From the IMG/VR virus record IMGVR_UViG_3300050821_010683, positions 1 to 23,616 of that record: a DNA stretch of 23,616 bases; one strand, given 5' to 3'. The translations under genes were made by a program, and so were the position numbers. This document shows positions 20,700 through 23,616 of the stretch, piece by piece. Each line of letters opens with the position of its first letter. Positions within the stretch are counted from its first letter, which is position 1. The notes beneath the pieces were generated by a model. It made no database searches. It was given only the letters and a program-made list of their open reading frames with translations, and was not told where the DNA came from. The stretch is from a virus.

Positions 20700-21080
20700 G
20701 TGCCGGACGGCGAAGAGCAGCGCTACCTGCTGCTCATGGCGTACCAAGCTGGCCCTGACCCGCGGATCCGCCGCGGCGCCGACGGCGGCTGGGACTACTT
20801 CGACGCAGCAGAGCTTGAACGAGCATGTTTCAGCTTCCTGCCCGGGGGTGCCCAGGTCGGGTTGTTCCACGGCCCCGACGACTCGATCGGCCACTTCACC
20901 GTCACCGAGAACTACATCTACCGCGGGCCCGACTGGGACGTCGGCGACGGCATCGTCGTCAAGGCCGGCGACTGGCTCATAGGCGGCATCTGCGATGAGA
21001 CCGCATGGGACCTGTACAAGCGCGGTCTTATCACCGGCATGAGCCCCCAAGGGGTTGCGAAGCGTAGGAGTCCGCAGTGA
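20700..21080 (+). CDS. XkdF-family prohead serine protease
   Basis: A 126-residue protein. GTG 20700 lies nine bases after GAAAGG; upstream in-frame sequence overlaps the portal fusion gene and reads as shadow. The arrangement matches XkdF-type putative phage serine proteases: ELERACFSFLPGG, then VGLFHG (H57 candidate catalytic His), TVTENYIYRGPDW, VKAGDWLIGG and ITGMSPQGVAKR with S115 as candidate nucleophile (usual form G-F/M-S). It would cleave scaffold and possibly other head proteins during prohead maturation. The protein ends where other phages continue into a tail region; that tail is encoded as the start of the next gene, which overlaps by four bases. Confidence 0.8.
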   Translation: MPDGEEQRYLLLMAYQAGPDPRIRRGADGGWDYFDAAELERACFSFLPGGAQVGLFHGPDDSIGHFTVTENYIYRGPDWDVGDGIVVKAGDWLIGGICDETAWDLYKRGLITGMSPQGVAKRRSPQ

Positions 21081-23080
21081 GCGACACCGAATACGACCCG
21101 GCCGACGTACCCGAAGGCATGACTGCCCTGTATGACGCGGACGTCCCCAGGAGCGACCTCGTTAGCGCGGCTGCTAACGGAATTCCCCGGCCGCTGATCG
21201 CCAAGCAGGCCGACGGCGGACCTGGACTCCTCGACGCTGACTACGTGCGCTCCCTGATCGCCAAGGCCGAACCTGAGCCGGCGCCCCAGGAGACAGTGAC
21301 CATGACTGGCAGCCCTTCCGCCATCGCCGCGATGATCCACGCCGCCGCCGTCCGCAAGGCCGAGGCTGCGCAGGCTGAGGTCGTCGAGAAGACAGAAGCC
21401 TCCACCGCGACGATGAACGACCGCGACGATAGCGACTTCGCCTACGTCGAGGGCGGCGGCACCAAGGACGAGACGGGCAAGACAGTGCCCCGCTCCCTGC
21501 GGCACTACCCGATCTATGACGAGGCGCACGCCCGGGACGCACTCGGCCGCGCCGGCGCGCAACTCCAAGACGGCGACGACGACGCGAAGCGGATCGCCCG
21601 CGCGGCACTCCCGAAGATCCACGCAGCAGCCAAGAAGTTCGGAATCGACGTGCAAAAGGACATGGGCGCCATGGAGATCGACGACACCGACGGCATGGAC
21701 CCCACCGTGGTCCTCGCCGAGCCCGACATGGACGCCCCAGGCGATCCCGCCGACCCCGGCAGCCCCGCCTGGGAAGCCATCGACGCCGCCACCGCACGCA
21801 AGTGGACAGCCATCGCCGCCAGGCTCCGCGCCGCCCTCATGACACTCGTCGACCGCGAAGTTCTCGAATCAGTCAGCGCCAACGGCGACGACGACGACGC
21901 CTACAACGCCGCCGATCTGGGCGACGCCGCATCCGCCATCGACTACGCCATTTCCATCCTGGCGCCGTTCGCCGTAGACGAGCAGTCCGAAGCCGACTGT
22001 GGCGCCGACATGGAAATACTCGGCAAGGCCATGGCCCACTTGGACGCCGCCAGCCTCGAAACCGTCGAAGCCCTTGCCCCAATCGCGAAGGCCGGGCGCA
22101 CCCTGTCCTCGGCGAACGAAGCTGCGCTGCGCGCCGCACTCCAGTCCCTACAGCAAGTCCTGGCCTCACTTCCGAAGGCCCCCGCCGCCCCCGGCGACGC
22201 CACCGAAATGACCAAGGAGGAGTTGCCGGAAATGAGCGACAACGACACCGCCGTCCAGTCCGCCCTCGACGCGTCCACCCCGCTCGGCACCCCCAAGGAG
22301 CCGGCGTCCGCAGAGATGCCTGCCGCGCAGGGCATGCCCGGCGAGGTTGCCAAGGCCGGCAAGCCCCCGCAGGTCGCGATCTACGACGCCAACGGCAACC
22401 TCGTTGGCACCGTCGACCCCGCCGAAATCACCATGCTCGCCCCCGCGAAGGCGCCTGCGGCTGCTGCTGACGGTGACGCGGCAGCTGGCACCGACGGCGA
22501 CGCCGCCGCGGCCGACGACACCCAGATGGCCGCCGCAGACGCGGCCACCCCCACAGACCTGGCGCCCGCACCGGCCGCCACCGTCGGCACCCCCGCCGAC
22601 GCCGTCCAAGCCGACGACGACAGCAACGTCGCCAAGGCCGACACCCCCACCAACGACGTGCCAAACGAAGACATGCTCAAGAGCAGCATCGACGCTCTGG
22701 TCAAGGCGGCTGTAGACGAGCGAAGCGCCGAACAGGCGGAGCTCTACAAGCAGCTGGACGACCGGAACCGGGCGCTGGAGGAGCACAACGAGGCACTGAC
22801 CAAGCAGGTCGAACAGCTCACCTCCTACGGGGAGCGGCTGGCCGTGCTTGAGAACGCCCCCGCCGTCATGGCAATCGCCAGCAACGGCGCCATCCCGCCC
22901 GCGCACATGCTGCGTGGACAAGACCGCGGTGTCAGCACTGACACAAGCCAGGCCGCGCTGCTGAAGGCCCGCTTCAACGCATCCGACGACGCCCTCGAGA
23001 AGAAGAGGATCGCCGACGAGATGCAGGAGAAGGCCATCGCCCGGTTCGCCGAGATGCAGCAGGCCGCCCGGCGCGGCTGA
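21077..23080 (+). CDS. Protease-tail and scaffold-like protein
   Basis: A 667-residue protein from GTG 21077 (overlap with the protease stop; TAGGAG at 21065-21070). Residues 23-45 (RSDLVSAAANGIPRPLIAK) resemble the segment that follows the XkdF domain in other phages. Residues about 115-190 contain the conserved GGTKDETGKTVPRSLRHYP and AAAKKFGID elements. A helical middle (about 225-375) is followed by an Ala/Pro/Asp-rich flexible part (about 385-545) and a C-terminal coiled coil (RNRALEEHNEALTKQVEQL, about 565-583) with a helical end, as in scaffolding proteins. Two in-frame internal starts with good Shine-Dalgarno sequences suggest shorter products. It assembles the prohead interior and is probably cut by the upstream protease. 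The capsid gene follows. Confidence 0.75.
   Translation: MSDTEYDPADVPEGMTALYDADVPRSDLVSAAANGIPRPLIAKQADGGPGLLDADYVRSLIAKAEPEPAPQETVTMTGSPSAIAAMIHAAAVRKAEAAQAEVVEKTEASTATMNDRDDSDFAYVEGGGTKDETGKTVPRSLRHYPIYDEAHARDALGRAGAQLQDGDDDAKRIARAALPKIHAAAKKFGIDVQKDMGAMEIDDTDGMDPTVVLAEPDMDAPGDPADPGSPAWEAIDAATARKWTAIAARLRAALMTLVDREVLESVSANGDDDDAYNAADLGDAASAIDYAISILAPFAVDEQSEADCGADMEILGKAMAHLDAASLETVEALAPIAKAGRTLSSANEAALRAALQSLQQVLASLPKAPAAPGDATEMTKEELPEMSDNDTAVQSALDASTPLGTPKEPASAEMPAAQGMPGEVAKAGKPPQVAIYDANGNLVGTVDPAEITMLAPAKAPAAAADGDAAAGTDGDAAAADDTQMAAADAATPTDLAPAPAATVGTPADAVQADDDSNVAKADTPTNDVPNEDMLKSSIDALVKAAVDERSAEQAELYKQLDDRNRALEEHNEALTKQVEQLTSYGERLAVLENAPAVMAIASNGAIPPAHMLRGQDRGVSTDTSQAALLKARFNASDDALEKKRIADEMQEKAIARFAEMQQAARRG
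21288..21304 (+). promoter_or_regulatory. Possible internal translation start in the scaffold gene (MTGSPS)
   Basis: AGGAGA at 21288-21293 stands eight bases before an in-frame ATG at 21302. Starting here removes the first 75 residues (the XkdF-tail segment) and gives a product beginning MTGSPSAIAAM. Supporting signal is only the Shine-Dalgarno and spacing. Confidence 0.35.
22214..22234 (+). promoter_or_regulatory. Internal Shine-Dalgarno and start for a nested scaffold protein
   Basis: AAGGAGGAG (22214-22222) lies nine bases before in-frame ATG 22232, inside the 667-residue gene. The nested product would be 282 residues long: flexible N-terminus, coiled coil, helical tail, the profile of a stand-alone scaffold. 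Lambda uses the same plan (Nu3 nested in the protease gene C). The residues encoded by the site itself (TKEELPE) are unremarkable, so the purine tract need not be protein-driven, but Lys-Glu-Glu codons can produce it by chance. Confidence 0.5.
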
Positions 23081-23111
23081 GCCCGCGAGCACCACCTCCT
23101 CCACAAACTCC

Positions 23112-23145
23112 AGCCCCCGAGAGCGCCAAGCGCCCGGGGGCTTTC
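23112..23145 (+). terminator. Hairpin terminator or attenuator between scaffold and capsid
   Basis: AGCCCCCG (23112-23119) pairs with CGGGGGCT (23135-23142), with an inner GCGC/GCGC helix, followed by TTTCG. It lies 32 bases after the scaffold stop and 25 bases before the capsid start. Partial read-through or an unseen promoter after it would be needed for the capsid gene; an mRNA-protecting role is another option. Confidence 0.7.
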
Positions 23146-23169
23146 GCATGCCCGAAAGTAGGTAGCGCC

Positions 23170-23616
23170 TTGAGCACCATGCAAGACGTCACCGAGGAAA
23201 CCCTTCAGGCCATCACCAAGGCCCAGACCAGCGGCATCCTCGAGTCGACCGGCATCTACAGCTACGACCTGTCCGAGCTCGTCACCCTCATTCCCGTGGT
23301 CACCCCGTTCCGCGACCACGTGGCACGCAAGCAGTCACCTGATGGCAACCCATTTGCGGTTTGGCGAGCCATCATGAACCTGACGAACTCCCAGCCCGAC
23401 CCCAGCATGGGCTTCGACTACGCCGCCAACGAAGCCGTATTCAGCGAGCAGGACTTCCAGGCCAAGTACAAGCCCACCGGGCTCGCCGGCCTCGTCACCC
23501 AGGACGCGTTCGACCTCGCCAAGGGCTACGCCGACCCCTACGCCGTCGCCACCTTCAACGTCCTCAACCAGGTGTTGATCGGCGACGACCGCAAGCTCCT
23601 CGGAGCCCAGTCCTTC
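23170..23616 (+). CDS. Major capsid protein, N-terminal part (truncated by window end)
   Basis: The first 149 codons of an ORF that runs off the window. TTG 23170 is preferred: AAGTAGG ends about seven bases upstream, whereas ATG 23179 would be 16 bases away. The sequence (QDVTEETLQAI, TGIYSYDLSEL, LIPVVTPFRD, FAVWRAIMNLTNSQPDPSMG, GLAGLVTQDAFDLAKGYADP) is what I recognise as the N-terminal arm and first domain of capsid proteins of actinobacterial siphophages, probably of HK97 fold. Position after protease and scaffold supports this. Residues 27-33 are identical, down to the DNA, to a segment of the portal fusion linker. Confidence 0.8.
   Translation, partial: MSTMQDVTEETLQAITKAQTSGILESTGIYSYDLSELVTLIPVVTPFRDHVARKQSPDGNPFAVWRAIMNLTNSQPDPSMGFDYAANEAVFSEQDFQAKYKPTGLAGLVTQDAFDLAKGYADPYAVATFNVLNQVLIGDDRKLLGAQSF

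Noticed and set aside
22166-23149. 327-codon open frame on the minus strand opposite the scaffold gene
   Set aside because: It is a Gly/Val-rich mirror of Ala/Asp/Pro codons. It also crosses the terminator hairpin at 23112-23142.
1-23616. CRISPR array, tRNA, rRNA or insertion sequence
   Set aside because: I saw no regularly spaced direct repeats, no tRNA cloverleaf or rRNA stretch, and no transposase-like reading frame or terminal inverted repeats on either strand.

Overview
The window is about 23.6 kb of high-GC DNA (roughly two-thirds G+C by eye) with G/C-ending codons, many GTG and some TTG starts, and dense ATGA/GTGA stop-start overlaps. This fits an actinomycete host of the Streptomyces type. 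Every supported gene is on the + strand. The content is that of a temperate phage or phage-plasmid: one half looks like a Streptomyces plasmid/AICE transfer region and the other half is the head-packaging region of a tailed phage. The genus is inferred from composition and gene families only. No integrase, replication initiator, repressor or att site is visible.

Region 1 (1-3069) is a tightly coupled run of small genes. It begins with an RsbW-like ATP-binding (HATPase) protein, followed by a CxxC/His protein, a two-helix membrane protein and several orphans. Region 2 (3080-7265) starts after a strong hairpin. It holds a small membrane protein, a DUF2637/SpdB-like four-helix membrane protein with a C-terminal HTH, an FtsK/SpoIIIE/TraB-type DNA-pumping ATPase with its own membrane segments, and a very basic histone-like protein. 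The first three are joined by 4-base or 1-base overlaps and resemble the double-stranded-DNA transfer apparatus of Streptomyces plasmids. A dense set of GCTTCC/GGAAGC hexamers (14 between about 4060 and 5192) lies in the disordered-linker coding parts of the two transfer genes. Region 3 (7266-8249) holds a free-standing RapZ C-terminal-domain protein, a tiny orphan, and a strong intrinsic terminator (8221-8249) that closes the plasmid-like half.

Region 4 (8374-11746) is early/accessory phage-like: a zinc-ribbon protein, an HTH plus AT-hook regulator with a palindrome at its end, a frameshifted Cys/His gene, and small coupled orphans. Region 5 (11756-15355) holds a permuted NlpC/P60-type hydrolase, two beta-rich probable virion-surface proteins (13118-13810 and 14129-14629) and small structural-type proteins. 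Region 6 (15381-23616) is the packaging and head cluster in classical order: small terminase, large terminase, a 1036-residue fusion of portal + 2H phosphoesterase-like + MuF domains, an XkdF-family prohead protease, a 667-residue protease-tail/scaffold protein with possible internal starts, a terminator hairpin, and the start of the major capsid gene, which runs off the end of the window.

The longest stretches without a gene are 7266-7439 and 8203-8373, both under 180 bases. The main points of interest are the co-location of a conjugative dsDNA pump with virion genes, the hexamer cluster inside the pump operon, the three-domain portal fusion, and the nested scaffold start.
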